DNA of 64,000 nt from Exophiala sp. HKRS030 (taxonomy: Eukaryota > Ascomycota > Eurotiomycetes > Chaetothyriales > Herpotrichiellaceae): the NCBI GenBank assembly GCA_023897205.1, contig JAHWDD010000005.1, positions 620,001 to 684,000 on the forward strand, in the 5' to 3' direction. How positions within the stretch are numbered: the first letter of the stretch is position 1; every line of letters starts with the position of its first letter. Shown piece after piece: positions 10,755 to 21,301 of this stretch. Both the position numbers and the translations under genes were made by a program. A model generated the notes under the pieces. The model was not told the origin of the DNA, made no database searches, and saw only the letters and a list, made by a program, of their open reading frames with translations.

Positions 10755-13426
10755 TCACCACGAAAACGTCATCAAAGCCGGATTCAAGACAATCGGCAAC
10801 AGCAAATGACTCGCAGCAACCGAACTCATAGGCAGGATTGCAATGAAGTCCCCAATGACCCAATCATACGGCAACAAACCCCCTGGATTGCGAGCCAACC
10901 AGATCATGCCAATGATGGACACAATCGCAAAGGTCATGCTGAACTTGAACTTTCTCACCACCTTTGGCACCTCGATGAAGAAATTGCTGAACTCGGCCTC
11001 TTTACTCGTAGCACCCCACGTCATGTCCACCTCAAACATGTGTGCGAGCAACGCCTGGCTCACATGGAGACTGAGTCCGCCCAGAAAGACACTCAACATC
11101 ACGATCCACTTGAAGTTCTCCATGAGTGCTCCGAGGAAACTTGCCTGACCAATGCGATATCGCATGATGGCCAACGCGATGTTGCCCAGTCCATTGAACA
11201 CAATCACAATGCTAAACCACACCTTCCAACTGTCGATGTAGTACTTGTCCAGGTAACCGTTGAACCAGCCAATGGCAAAATAGTTCGCCAACGTCATGAT
11301 CCACGCTGCCCCAATGGCATAATACGTCCCGATGTAGCTTATGATGGTGATTTTGCTGGTGAAGCGAATGTTGCTGAACAAAAAGCGACGGAACAGCTCT
11401 GTAAACGGACCCCGGTACACCCATTGTCGAAGGGGGTGGAAGAGTAACTCATTACATCCATATGCGTACTTTTCCCAACGTGCGAGCTCGTCGTACACTG
11501 TCAGGCTCACACCCTCTTTGAATCCACCATGTGCCCAAGATGCGAGACGGATGATGTAACCGTCGCACTGAAGACGAAGGGACATGTCGAAGTCCTCGGA
11601 CACGTGCGACTCCGACCAAAACTTCTCATAGCCGTCTTCATCGGTATAGCTAACTTGCTGGATCGCGCTCCAGCGAAGGATGGCGTTGTGGCCAACAAAC
11701 GGCGCAACGTCCCCGTTGGCGACCGTATATTCGATCGCTGTGTAAATCAGGTTGGTGAAGAACGTGATGCCATTCTCGAAAAAAGTGTGCACCACTTGCA
11801 TGACACCCGAAGCGAATTGCATGATGCCAACATTGGGAGATTGTTCCATCTCACTAACTGCGTCGAGGAGACAGTCTACGGGGACACGCGTGTCGCTGTC
11901 AATCAGGAGAATGTAGTCGCCAATTCGGATGTTGCCATCCGCCCATGCGCGGGGAGTCTCGGCGAGTACCTGTGCCAGACTCTCGTCATATGCATGGTTC
12001 TCATCATTCGAGGTCCAAGTGCTTGGACGTGGATAACCCATGAGCTTTTCTTCGACTTTGCATGAAAGCATGAGGCCATAATTCATGTTGCTTGCCTTTT
12101 TGAACTTGCCCTTGCGCACGAAGCCTTCGCTGCCGTGCTTGGGTCGTGCGGTCCAGCCTATATTGTGGTCCTGATAGAATTCCATCCGAGAAAATCGTTC
12201 ATCATCGGGAATGAGCTGAAGGCCGTCGTCGTTGATAAGCATGTTTGCAGTGCCGCCTTGGAGTTCGTAGGTGGAGATGGCTTGCTTGATGGACTTGACG
12301 GTTGGTGCAATCACGGAGGAGAGGCCTTCTTTGTACACGGGACACTGGACTGTAATGTGTGGAAGGGACTCTGTGCGAAGTCGCGGAGAACGCTTGGCCG
12401 AGAAATATTTCGAATTGAGTTGCATTTGACGGACAGGGCCGATGCATTGAGCCACGCAGCCGACTATGACTTGCGCAAAGAACTGCGTTGTCAGCAACCG
12501 CAAGATGAGATTGAGATACTGGGGATCCACATACCAGTGTGAAAAAGATTTGAACAGGGACCAAGGAGAGAAAAGCAAGGCGAAGGTACGAATGGTCGAC
12601 GGCAATCTCGATCGCCAACGAGCGGCATGCGAGGCCAAGGAGAACGACAACAATGACCAAGGTGAAGGCGACGAGGATGGTGTTCATTAAATTTGTGGCT
12701 CGGTGGTCTGGAATGGCTTCCCCGGACTCGGAATCCATGAAGGCATCCACACCGCCGTGCTTCTCATGAGTTCCAACCTCATCCTCTCCAGCCCCACCAG
12801 TGCGCCAGACAAGTTCCATAAGCTGTGATTCAATGGTGGTTGCCCGTTTGATGACATTGGACGGATCGTCGTCCCATACCACGAGGAGGGACTCTGCGGC
12901 AACATATGCCGCAAACTGATATTTTCGAGCACGAGGCAAATCGTGGATGGTGGGTAGAATCTGTACTCGAAGGCCATTCATTAACGGGACATCAGTAGCA
13001 TCTGGTGCCCAAGCAAAAAATGTCTTGATGACTCTTGAATTGACGGTCATGGCGGCCTGGTTGCTGGTTAGCAACGACCTATGCCAGGAAGAGATCGTTT
13101 ACCTGTACGTTGAGTAATCTGCAGGCTTCTGCAAAGTGGGAATCGAGCAGCGTTTGTGGACACGCCAAATATTGGCCTCTCGACTTTCTGAGCAAGACTC
13201 CTTCGCGTTCTCCGCTTCCATCGCTGACCCAGAGATGTGAGCATTGTTGTTGATAAAGATGACTGACCATAATCTCGTATTTGATTTCCTCGAGGAATGC
13301 GCTTTTAGTACTGTGAGACGATTTCCCACTAAAAGATGCGGCACTGCTTTGCGCAGGAGAGTCCTCTAAGATGAAGCCATCGTTGGCAGGAGAGCCCACT
13401 GCTGGGGCAAAGGGAGGCTGAGGCAT
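10755..13426 (-). CDS. GT2 processive polysaccharide synthase, multi-pass membrane protein
   Basis: Integral-membrane glycosyltransferase of family 2 that should polymerise a cell-wall beta-glycan from a UDP-sugar at the plasma membrane. Three exons: 13426-13103, 13056-12535 and 12482-10755, 2574 nt or 857 aa. Two helices precede the catalytic domain (TNLMNTILVAFTLV region and FFTL-FFAQVIVG across intron 2), and about five follow it. Catalytic-domain motifs in order are HITVQCPVYKEG, NDDG, the metal-binding LLIDSDTRVP, and SEDFDMSLRLQ with the catalytic acid. The usual QxxRW position reads FHPLRQW. Intron 2 (12483-12534) breaks what would otherwise look like a frameshift between two overlapping frames. 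Candidates from the known families are the mixed-linkage glucan synthase Tft1 or a cellulose/chitin synthase-like enzyme; I cannot decide between them. Head-to-head with a GH16 gene. Confidence 0.88.
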
Positions 13427-14718
13427 GTCTGTTCAGGCTTATTGCGGATGAGTGTATAATATCTTGTCTAAATGCGCCTTTGGAAAAGGCGGGTGTATCC
13501 AAGCTTGTCGCAGTTCAATAATCAGAATATCAATGAGTGGAAACGTCGTGGGACATACCTCTCTAAAATGTTCAAGTCACCAGGACGAAATAGTTCGAGA
13601 CATTCTACACATCATATGTGTTCGGTGAAGCTCTCCCAGACGGCGATCTGAAAGCGACAGCATATCCACCGGTATGAGAAGGCGGTCCCTGCATTTTGGT
13701 TGATGTTTGGCAACCGAGCAGAACTCGTCGACCAGCTAATGTTCGCCCTAGGATAGCTCCGAAAAGAAGTCGAGCATGGCGTCACCCCGACAAGGAAGAT
13801 GAAGGAGGCGTAGACCATGGGCCGGCCGACATGTAATCGATACTAGACATGAACATTGAGACACGAACCGGTTATCGCCTGGAAAGGTTGCAGAGCGCGA
13901 AATGGCGTCATGCGAGAAACAGGAGGTTCGAGATTGCTGCGAAGAGACCGAGCAAAAAGTTGAGACATCCTAATGATATGATCAATCAAACTGATATTAG
14001 AACCAACCAGCAGGGTCAAAGCAAATTGGTCCCCGTGCAATCTAGAGCAGGAGATGCGGCTCTAGATGGAATGGTGACACAATATTTCTCGTGAGGTTCA
14101 GAATCAGACCAAAACCAACTAGCTTCCAGTGCACGCAAAAGTCTGTACACAGCAGTCCGATACATTTTAGCACGCAAGATGGTTCGAGTGGGATATGCCC
14201 TCCACTGAGACCAATGATGCATGCCTGTTGTCAAGTGGGATGTTTCTTCAAGATTTTCAACCCAACCTGTGGCAGTCCCGCCAAGGTATAGGTCAAGTAG
14301 AGAAGCTTCAAATAAGTCGACTCGCGTTGATGCATATGTGTAAGGAGTCTTCCCAAGAGCGCGGTGTAACTGACTAGATACGTCAGCCAACTGCGAGACA
14401 TACCATTTCGCCTTTATCTTTTCTCGTTTCCAATTCGCAAGTATACCCGAAACTTGATGTTTCTCGAGACGGCATCCGTTTGTGGCTCGCTTGCTTCGAA
14501 TATGGATTGTGGACACTGGCTATCCGAGACTAGCTCACTGATGCTGCTGTTGATCCAGAGTTTCGTTGTCGCTTCAGTATAAGCAAAAGAAATCCAGAAG
14601 AGACCACAGAATGGCTCTGACCTCAGATAAAATCCGCAGTGAGCTGGTATCGCATCCAGTTCCATTCTGTCCCGAGCATCTCGTTTTGAATCAAAAGCAA
14701 TTGCTAGGCTTCTCGAAG
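13427..14718. promoter_or_regulatory. Divergent promoter region, GT2 synthase / GH16
   Basis: 1.3-kb spacer between divergent start codons of two cell-wall genes. A 166-codon minus-strand frame at 14016-14516 begins with GTG and has no family features, so it is not called. An in-frame ATG at 14611 could extend the GH16 protein by 36 residues, which would shorten this spacer. Confidence 0.45.
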
Positions 14719-16119
14719 ATGACACATTTTTCTCGTCCTGGCTATTCACTTCAGCCCGAAAATGCCACAAGCAACAGTACGACACCTCGTGTGGCGACAC
14801 CAGAAGCTGTGACAGCTGTCCAGGAGACCACAGCGAATCCATTCTTGACACCTTACGCTTCACAAGACCCATCACGAACAACGTCGTCGGTCGCCCTGGC
14901 GCAGAGTACGATCAGCCATAGATACTTTCATTCTCGAAGAGTCAAAAAAGGACAAGTTGAACGACCATGGACGGACGTCAAAGACCCCAAGGAAAAGTGG
15001 GTGACCATCATACCTTTGATAGGCCTCTTTGTGGGACTGGCGATTGCTGGTTTCTTGGTCTGGGATGGTCTTAGGACTGTTGTCGACCACAAGTACTGCG
15101 TCGTGTACATGAGCGACTTCCCGAACAAAGGTCTCGAACTGGATATCTGGACCAAGGAAGCTGAGGTCGGCGGCTTCGGCAACGGCCAATTTGAAGAGAC
15201 CACCGTCACCGAAGAGAACGTTTTCATTCAGGATGGCATGCTCTACATCAAGCCAACACTGCAAGACGCTACAATCGTGGAGCAGAACAGCAGAATTGAT
15301 CTGCTAGCTCAAGGAATTTGTACCTCAACAGTTTGGACGAATTGCGTGACAGGTACTAACACCAGCAGCACCAACTCAACAACGGCCAATCCTGTCAAGT
15401 CCGGTAGAATAAACACCAAGAAGAGCAAGTCGATCAAGTACGGTCGGATCGAAGTTGAAGCCAAGTTGCCTGGAGGGGACTGGTTATGGCCTGCGATATG
15501 GCTTCTCCCTGTCAACGGCACATATGGTGAATGGCCACGATCTGGTGAGATTGATATTGTAGAATCCAGAGGAAACAATTGGACCTTTCCACAAGGCGGC
15601 AACAATATCGTATCGAGTTCTCTCCACTGGGGCCCGGATTCTGCAGACGATGCTTGGTGGAAGACCAACGTGAAGAGGAAGGCTTTGCATACCACATATG
15701 CAAAGACATTCCATACCTTTGGCCTCGAATGGTCGGAGAAGTATATCTTCACTTACATCGACACTCGACTTCTTCAAGTACTGTATACGAATTTCGACCA
15801 AGACCTTTGGAGTCGTGGTCATTTCCCCGACTCTGACAGTAACGGCACTAAACTTGTCAACCCTTGGGGCCAGACCTCGAGGAAGTCGACCCCATTCGAT
15901 CAAGACTTCTATCTCATCCTGAATGTCGCAGTCGGAGGCACAAATGGTTGGTTTGAGGATAGCAAAAACGGGAAACCTTGGGTTGATGGGAGCAAAAATC
16001 CAAAGCGAGATTTTTGGAATGCGAAAGACAATTGGTATCCAACGTGGCAGGAAAGCGGCGAAATGATGGTCAGGAGTGTAAAGATGTGGCAACAACAGGG
16101 ATACAATGGGTGTAATTGA
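14719..16119 (+). CDS. Membrane-anchored GH16 family glycosidase (beta-glucanase/transglycosylase)
   Basis: Type II membrane protein with an extracytoplasmic glycoside hydrolase family 16 domain that should cut or re-join beta-glucan in the wall. The gene is intronless. From the ATG at 14719 it gives 466 aa: a basic, Ser/Thr-rich cytoplasmic tail, one helix at residues 94-118 (VTIIPLIGLFVGLAIAG), then the catalytic domain. The GH16 signature GEIDIVES has Glu277 as nucleophile, Asp279 and Glu282 as acid/base. Substrate-cleft features include WPAIWLLP and several NxS/T sites. An in-frame ATG at 14611 also has a good context and would give 502 aa; I prefer 14719 because MTHFSRPGYSL resembles family starts. 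Divergent pairing with the GT2 synthase suggests that both act on the same polymer; that is inference. Confidence 0.88.
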   Translation: MTHFSRPGYSLQPENATSNSTTPRVATPEAVTAVQETTANPFLTPYASQDPSRTTSSVALAQSTISHRYFHSRRVKKGQVERPWTDVKDPKEKWVTIIPLIGLFVGLAIAGFLVWDGLRTVVDHKYCVVYMSDFPNKGLELDIWTKEAEVGGFGNGQFEETTVTEENVFIQDGMLYIKPTLQDATIVEQNSRIDLLAQGICTSTVWTNCVTGTNTSSTNSTTANPVKSGRINTKKSKSIKYGRIEVEAKLPGGDWLWPAIWLLPVNGTYGEWPRSGEIDIVESRGNNWTFPQGGNNIVSSSLHWGPDSADDAWWKTNVKRKALHTTYAKTFHTFGLEWSEKYIFTYIDTRLLQVLYTNFDQDLWSRGHFPDSDSNGTKLVNPWGQTSRKSTPFDQDFYLILNVAVGGTNGWFEDSKNGKPWVDGSKNPKRDFWNAKDNWYPTWQESGEMMVRSVKMWQQQGYNGCN

Positions 16120-16587
16120 TGCAGTAAACTCGATGAAGCAGTGGAGTTGTTGCTGTTGAAGGTTTTATCTACTTGATTCGAAAATGATAGTATGGTGGCA
16201 CTTGCTGTCAAAGATGTTATGTTTCTTTCAGTAGAATAGTCGCTGTACCCAAATCAGGATGTTAATGATCTGATGGACGATGAACGTAGGATTGTTTGTT
16301 AGAATAGAATGTTGTCGAGCACGAAGGTTGTGTCGGGTGTTACGGAGTAACATTGTTCCGGCATGAACCACTGTAGCTCTCGCCCCTTCTGTCTCATAGG
16401 CATCTTCTACGGAGTATCGAATACGAGTTCTGAACTCCAGGCAACTGGCACGAAATATGCAGTTTTGAAAAATAAGTTTCCGAGTCCCCGACAGGACGCA
16501 AAAATATGACATAACTATCTATATTGCTTTTTAGCCAGTGATGAACTCCTTCGGATATGTACAGTACGCCCTCAAGCAACTTCCGAA
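16120..16587. other. Convergent 3' spacer with two TACGGAGTA motifs
   Basis: 468 bp between the 3' ends of GH16 and mcsA. It carries TACGGAGTA at 16341-16349 and again at 16408-16416, both in the same orientation. No gene is seen. Confidence 0.5.
16341..16416 (+). repeat. Paired TACGGAGTA motifs
   Basis: Two exact copies of the 9-mer 67 bp apart in the GH16/mcsA 3' spacer. Other exact copies lie at 33014, 40845 and 44254. The motif has TAC...GTA arms around a GGA centre. Confidence 0.6.
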
Positions 16588-17991
16588 CTACACCAGTTTG
16601 AGGAGTCCTTGGAGATCGATGCTCTTTGGGCGTTCGATGGGCATACCGAGAGCTCGGTCCCAGATCAACTGGGCCAGAGGTCCCAAACCTCTGCTCACAC
16701 CAAAAGTGACAGTGTAGTATAGAGGGTCTTGGAAGCCATAGTGATGGAAGAGGACACCTGAAGCACTGTCCACATTGGGATGAGGATTCTTGGTCTTGCC
16801 ATGCTCAGTCAAGACGCCTGGTGCAATCTCGCTGTTCTTTTTCACCAGACGATAGACGGGGTTGCTGGAAATATCCGGACGGGCATCGCCAAAGTCGATA
16901 AGCGCCTTGAAACGGGGGTCAGGCTTACGAAGGACACCATGACCATAACCGGGAACGACCTGGCCAGACTTTAGTGTGGCCCAGAGATAATCGGTCACAT
17001 CCTTATCGGAGAAATTCTCCCCTATATGGTCCTTCATCTTCAAGATCCAGCGAAGGACTTCCTGCGCAGCAAGGCCGTGTAGAGGTCCAGCCAGACCGAG
17101 AAGACCAGCGGAATAGGAAAGATATGGGTCGGAGAGTGCAGATCCAACCAGATGGGTGGCGTGGGCCGAAACATTTCCTCCCTCATGGTCACCGTGAAGG
17201 GCGAGGTATAGACGTAGCAGGTCCTGGAAGCCTTCATTTTCCTTTCCAGGCTTGCCCAACAATGTGGCAAAGTTGTAAGCCCAATCTTGGTCTTTGTCGA
17301 TGGGCATGTCGAGAGCAGCCTTGTCGAAGATGGCTGCAGCCACGCGAGGCAGCTTCGCTAATAGGTTGATGCTATCATCGAAAGTTGGCTCCCAGTAGGC
17401 GGTCTTATTCAAGCCTTCGGCGTATTTCTTTGCAAAGATAGACTCGGAGTTCAAGGCTGCCACAGCACATGAAAGTTGTGTCATGGGGTGAACATTCTTG
17501 TCGAAGGCTCGGAGCATGTTGGTGACATGGGCTGGGAGGTCTGACTTCTCTGCAAGTTGGCGAGACAACGCACGAACCTGGGAGACCGAAGGGACCTGGC
17601 CAGTCAGAAGAAGCCAGAACATGGCCTCAGGCAACATCTCAGTGCCAGATGTGCCTTTCGGAAGCTCCTTTTGACAGTCTGCAATTGTCTTGCCATGGAA
17701 TCGGATTCCTTCGTTGGCATCCAAGACGCTGCCTTCCCAGACCATGGACTTCATTGTTCTCATACCGCCAATGACCATCCCTACATTGATATCTCCAATC
17801 TTCTTGTCCGCATGGCTCTTGACCTGCTTAAGGAGCTCTCGCTTTTCGGGAATGACCGATTCCAGGGTCGACTTGAGGTCTGGTTCCGCGGCCGAGGCAT
17901 AGGTTCGGCGGGTAAGAGGAGTATAAGAACGGGTGGAGGAGGCCCTAAGAGCTCTCAGAGCGCGCTGAGCACTTCTTGAGCTGGAAGCCAT
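16588..17991 (-). CDS. mcsA: 2-Methylcitrate synthase, mitochondrial
   Basis: Condenses propionyl-CoA with oxaloacetate to 2-methylcitrate in the mitochondrial matrix, the entry step of the methylcitrate cycle; it usually also has citrate synthase activity. The gene is a single exon of 467 aa. The N-terminus (MASSSRSAQRALRAL, then RSYTPLTRRTYAS) is rich in Arg/Ser/Ala and lacks acids, as expected of a matrix presequence. The citrate-synthase triad is visible as His305 (GPLHGLAAQEV), His351 (VPGYGHGVLRKPD) and Asp408 (NVDSASGVLF). The methylcitrate type rather than citA is indicated by AAQEVLRW in place of ANQEVL, NVDSASG in place of NVDAHSG, and the C-terminus IERPKSIDLQGLLKLV. The frame stays open to a GTG at 18018, but the ATG at 17991 gives the expected presequence. 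It is divergent from the 2-methylisocitrate lyase gene across 754 bp. Confidence 0.92.
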   Translation of the reverse strand: MASSSRSAQRALRALRASSTRSYTPLTRRTYASAAEPDLKSTLESVIPEKRELLKQVKSHADKKIGDINVGMVIGGMRTMKSMVWEGSVLDANEGIRFHGKTIADCQKELPKGTSGTEMLPEAMFWLLLTGQVPSVSQVRALSRQLAEKSDLPAHVTNMLRAFDKNVHPMTQLSCAVAALNSESIFAKKYAEGLNKTAYWEPTFDDSINLLAKLPRVAAAIFDKAALDMPIDKDQDWAYNFATLLGKPGKENEGFQDLLRLYLALHGDHEGGNVSAHATHLVGSALSDPYLSYSAGLLGLAGPLHGLAAQEVLRWILKMKDHIGENFSDKDVTDYLWATLKSGQVVPGYGHGVLRKPDPRFKALIDFGDARPDISSNPVYRLVKKNSEIAPGVLTEHGKTKNPHPNVDSASGVLFHHYGFQDPLYYTVTFGVSRGLGPLAQLIWDRALGMPIERPKSIDLQGLLKLV

Positions 17992-18745
17992 CGTGGACGA
18001 GATGGTTTTTTTCAGCACAAGGTGTTGTTATTCCCCGGATTCGACGTTGCGGGGTAGTGAAACGGTTGTGCTTAAAGCAACGAGGAGTAGATCGTAGTGG
18101 AAGGACACAAGAAGTCGAGGGATTCGAGACTAGAGCATGCACAGGAGCAGAAACTCGAGCAAGAACAAAAAGGATGAGCTGTCGAGCTTTCTATTCAAAA
18201 AGTCGTCTGTACAGCCAGTGAGCATTTCCATCGCACCGACCCTGCAGCAGGACATTCCTCGGCTTTGTTGGAGGGAGTCCCGGGGCTCACCGCAAAGCAA
18301 CTAGCATGTCTGACAGAGGCGCATTGCCCTTAATCAGCTGCATCAAGCGGGGTTCTAGCCAATGTCAGACAGCAACATCTTCTTTTCGTTCCGAAATAAG
18401 CGCGGTTAGCAGGGCCGAGGTCCCTGGTAGAGTGATGCGGACAATAATCGCCGATCCGAACTCGGATTTCTCCTCATTTGCGCGATCGGAGGGAATATAT
18501 CAAGCAGCCAGAAGTCACGCATATTCAATACTTCTCTAAGGGTAATGGTGACTCTCTGATCAGTCCCCAGTGTCCTAGGGACGTGTTGTTGAGCCCACTG
18601 ACAAAGCAGCTTCGGGCTGCTATCCGCTCACCATACTCCGCCACTACTGCGAGGGTTTAGAATATCTCTTTATATACCTGTTTCCCGGCTCTTGTGCTCG
18701 AGTCCTCCACGTTAGACATTCGAGACTAAGTACAGCACACAAGCA
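17992..18745. promoter_or_regulatory. Bidirectional promoter of the methylcitrate-cycle pair
   Basis: 754 bp between the divergent ATGs of mcsA and the 2-methylisocitrate lyase gene. Visible elements: CCTCGG at 18257-18262 and its reverse complement at 18415-18420 (the hexamer known as the binding core of the fatty-acid regulators FarA/FarB in Aspergillus); CCAAT at 18359-18363, almost exactly midway; CreA-type SYGGRG matches at 18280-18285 and 18347-18352; and TATATA at 18671-18676, 70 bp before the lyase ATG. Functions are inferred from consensus matches only. Hexamers occur by chance, but the clustering around the midpoint is suggestive. Confidence 0.6.
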
Positions 18746-20533
18746 ATGAACATGTTACGACGAGTACCAAAGACCATTCCAAGGCTTTCGAACCGAGCCG
18801 TCGTAAGGACGGCCGCTGCAAACCCTTTTGTCACAATTATGGCACGCCAGTTATCGACCTTACCACCAGTTGAACCTCCCGTTTCCGCACCACTGCCCTC
18901 AGACTCATTCCAATTGCTTGCGACAGAGGACAAGGCGGGAGATGCAGAGGACCTTCTGTTCAAACAGCAGGTGGAAGACGTCAAGAAGTGGTGGGCAACA
19001 CCTCGTTACAATGGTATTAAGAGACCATATACCCCAGAAGATGTTGTGAGCAAGAGAGGCACCTTACAACAGACATATCCGAGCTCGATCATGGCGCGGA
19101 AGTTGTTCAATTTGCTGGAGAAGAGAGCGGCCGAAGGGAAGCCGGTACACACGATGGGTGCTATCGATCCTGTACAAATGACGCAACAAGCACCGAACCA
19201 GGAGATCCTTTACGTCTCCGGTTGGGCCTGCTCGTCTGTCTTGACTACCACAAACGAGGTGTCGGCTGACTTCGGCGACTATCCCTACAACACAGTACCC
19301 AACCAAGTTCAGAGGTTGTTCAAGGCACAACAGCTTCATGACCGCAAGAATTTTGACACAAGGCAAAAGATGAGTGCTCAGGAACGTAAAAACACCCCGT
19401 ATATCGACTACATGAGACCAATTGTGGCCGATGGTGACACTGGCCACGGAGGTCTATCAGCTGTCATTAAGCTGGCGAAGCTCTTTGCTGAAAATGGTGC
19501 GGCGGCCGTCCATTTCGAAGATCAGCTCCACGGAGGGAAAAAGTGTGGTCATCTGGCCGGCAAAGTGCTGGTACCAGTAGGTGACCATATCAATCGTTTG
19601 GTGGCTGCTAGATTCCAGTGGGACATGATGGGCTGCGAGAACTTGGTCATTGCACGAACCGATTCCGAGAGTGGACGATTGATTTCCAGTGCCATTGATG
19701 TCCGGGACCACGAATATATTCTCGGCGTCACGACGAACACGGAACCACTGTCCGAGCTTCTGCAGGAAATGGAGCTGAAGGGCGCCACTGGACCCGAGAT
19801 CGACGTCTTCGAAGCTGCCTGGGTCAAGGAGCACAAGTTGGTAACCTTTGATGAGGCTGTCGAAGCTCATATCAAGTCGGAAGGTGGCGATCCGTCCGAA
19901 TACCTCAATAAGACTAAGCAGGACCGCAACATGTCACTCTCCAAGCGACGCGCCCTCTCGTCTCAGTACACCAAAGCCCCCGTGGTATGGTCTTGCGATG
20001 TTCCGAGGACTAGAGAAGGATACTACCACTACCGCGCCGGAATTCCGGCAGCAACAAAGCGAGCCATTGAATTCGCTCCGTATGCTGATCTCTTGTGGCT
20101 AGAAACTGCTGATCCATCGGTTCCAAAAGCGGCAGGCTTTGCCAGGGAAATCCGTGCGGCATCTCCAGGCAAGAAGATGGTTTACAATCTCAGTCCATCG
20201 TTTAACTGGATGGGTCAAGGTTTCGACGACGCTTCGTTGAAATCGTTCGTCTGGGACCTGGCCAAGGAAGGATTCGTACTCCAGCTCATCTCGCTCGCAG
20301 GACTCCATTCGACAGCCACTATTACGAATGAACTCTCGAAAGGATTCAAGAAAGACGGCATGCTCGCTTATGTCAACCTCGTCCAAAGCCGAGAAAAGCA
20401 GCTTGGTGTCGATGTTCTTACACATCAGAAATGGAGTGGAGCTCCATACATTGATGGTATCATTGGAGCCATCCAATCCGGAAGCAGTGGAAGCAGGAGT
20501 ATGGGTGAAGGCAACACGGAGACCGGCTTCTAA
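18746..20533 (+). CDS. mclA: 2-Methylisocitrate lyase, mitochondrial (Icl2/MclA type)
   Basis: Cleaves 2-methylisocitrate to pyruvate and succinate, the last step of the methylcitrate cycle, in the mitochondrion. Single exon, 595 aa. The family signature KKCGHL is present, with catalytic Cys267, in the stretch after [12 protein letters not shown]-mutase/ICL-fold motifs include [10 protein letters not shown] and [10 protein letters not shown]. It differs from glyoxylate-cycle isocitrate lyase in having an Arg-rich N-terminus ([19 protein letters not shown]) suited to mitochondrial import and a C-terminus (GEGNTETGF) without a peroxisomal SKL-type signal. These features, with mcsA as divergent partner, make the methylisocitrate lyase call strong. 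A second in-frame Met follows two codons later. A dehydratase gene (prpD-like) is not in the window. Confidence 0.92.
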   Translation: MNMLRRVPKTIPRLSNRAVVRTAAANPFVTIMARQLSTLPPVEPPVSAPLPSDSFQLLATEDKAGDAEDLLFKQQVEDVKKWWATPRYNGIKRPYTPEDVVSKRGTLQQTYPSSIMARKLFNLLEKRAAEGKPVHTMGAIDPVQMTQQAPNQEILYVSGWACSSVLTTTNEVSADFGDYPYNTVPNQVQRLFKAQQLHDRKNFDTRQKMSAQERKNTPYIDYMRPIVADGDTGHGGLSAVIKLAKLFAENGAAAVHFEDQLHGGKKCGHLAGKVLVPVGDHINRLVAARFQWDMMGCENLVIARTDSESGRLISSAIDVRDHEYILGVTTNTEPLSELLQEMELKGATGPEIDVFEAAWVKEHKLVTFDEAVEAHIKSEGGDPSEYLNKTKQDRNMSLSKRRALSSQYTKAPVVWSCDVPRTREGYYHYRAGIPAATKRAIEFAPYADLLWLETADPSVPKAAGFAREIRAASPGKKMVYNLSPSFNWMGQGFDDASLKSFVWDLAKEGFVLQLISLAGLHSTATITNELSKGFKKDGMLAYVNLVQSREKQLGVDVLTHQKWSGAPYIDGIIGAIQSGSSGSRSMGEGNTETGF

Positions 20534-21301
20534 GTTTTTAAGACGAAATCGCAACACAGACGGGGGTATTGAAGTAGGACGGCAGAAGATCATCTTTACG
20601 GTGATGAATAGATCACTGCTGTTGAGCCTTGCGCAAAGACCCCCGAGTTGTGAACCTTAGGATGAGGGAAGATGCTTCCCTGCTTGACGTTTGATGGTGT
20701 TTTGTATGGGCCTTGGAAAACAAGGCAGGAATGAGTCCATGATATCCAATAAAGTGTAGAAACATTTATCCAAAAGCACATAGTATATACAAACCTCGAA
20801 AGCACTTTAGTGTAACACCAATACATGAAGCGTGCCAGTCTTAACACGTCCCTACATGCACAATTTTAAGGGATTGGTGGACTCGAATAGGGGTATGTAC
20901 TCAGCATCCGTACCTCGATATCTGTACCTACCTTATGTAAGGTACCTAAGAGAAAGGCTGACTCAGCCTGCGTCACTGGCCAATTGTTATCTCTTATCGG
21001 GCACGATGGTCGCCCTCGCCGCAGTCCAGAAAATTTCCGTTAACGCCCCAAAAAAAAGTGGCAGACACTGAAGGGGGCTCCGTCTTCAAAAGCCCGCAGG
21101 CTGATTTACAATTTTTTCTCACAGCGTTCTCTTCCAGCATTTTGTTTTTAATATTTTTCACCTCTCCACTCCGGGTGCGGCATAAAGGGCGAGCGTACCT
21201 CTGTGATTCTTTTTTTTTGGCACAGGGAACGAACACAGCGCCGCTTCGACCAGTGACTTTTTTTCAAGAGTCAAACATCCTAGGCTCGAGTCTGCCAGAC
21301 T
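20534..21301. promoter_or_regulatory. Spacer and promoter region upstream of the New1-type ATPase
   Basis: 768 bp with the lyase 3' end and the promoter of the next plus-strand gene. Around 20910-20950 there is a run of GTACCT/AGGTAC repeats with local dyad symmetry. Several T tracts occur at 21050-21270. No gene is supported. Confidence 0.45.

Noticed and set aside
10806..11447. Plus-strand frames antisense to the GT2 synthase
   Set aside because: His/Gln-rich shadow of a membrane-domain coding region.
12202..12653. Apparent frameshift in the GT2 synthase gene
   Set aside because: A 52-bp intron at 12483-12534 with good splice signals joins the two frames, so the gene is intact.
14016..14516. 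A 166-codon minus-strand frame in the GT2/GH16 spacer
   Set aside because: Begins with GTG rather than ATG, no recognisable motif, and lies in a promoter region.
16588..17991. Assignment as the main citrate synthase (citA)
   Set aside because: Active-site context (AAQEVL, NVDSASG) and C-terminus match the methylcitrate synthase branch, and the divergent partner is a 2-methylisocitrate lyase.
18746..20533. Assignment as glyoxylate-cycle isocitrate lyase
   Set aside because: Arg-rich N-terminal presequence, no peroxisomal C-terminal signal, and pairing with mcsA favour the 2-methylisocitrate lyase.
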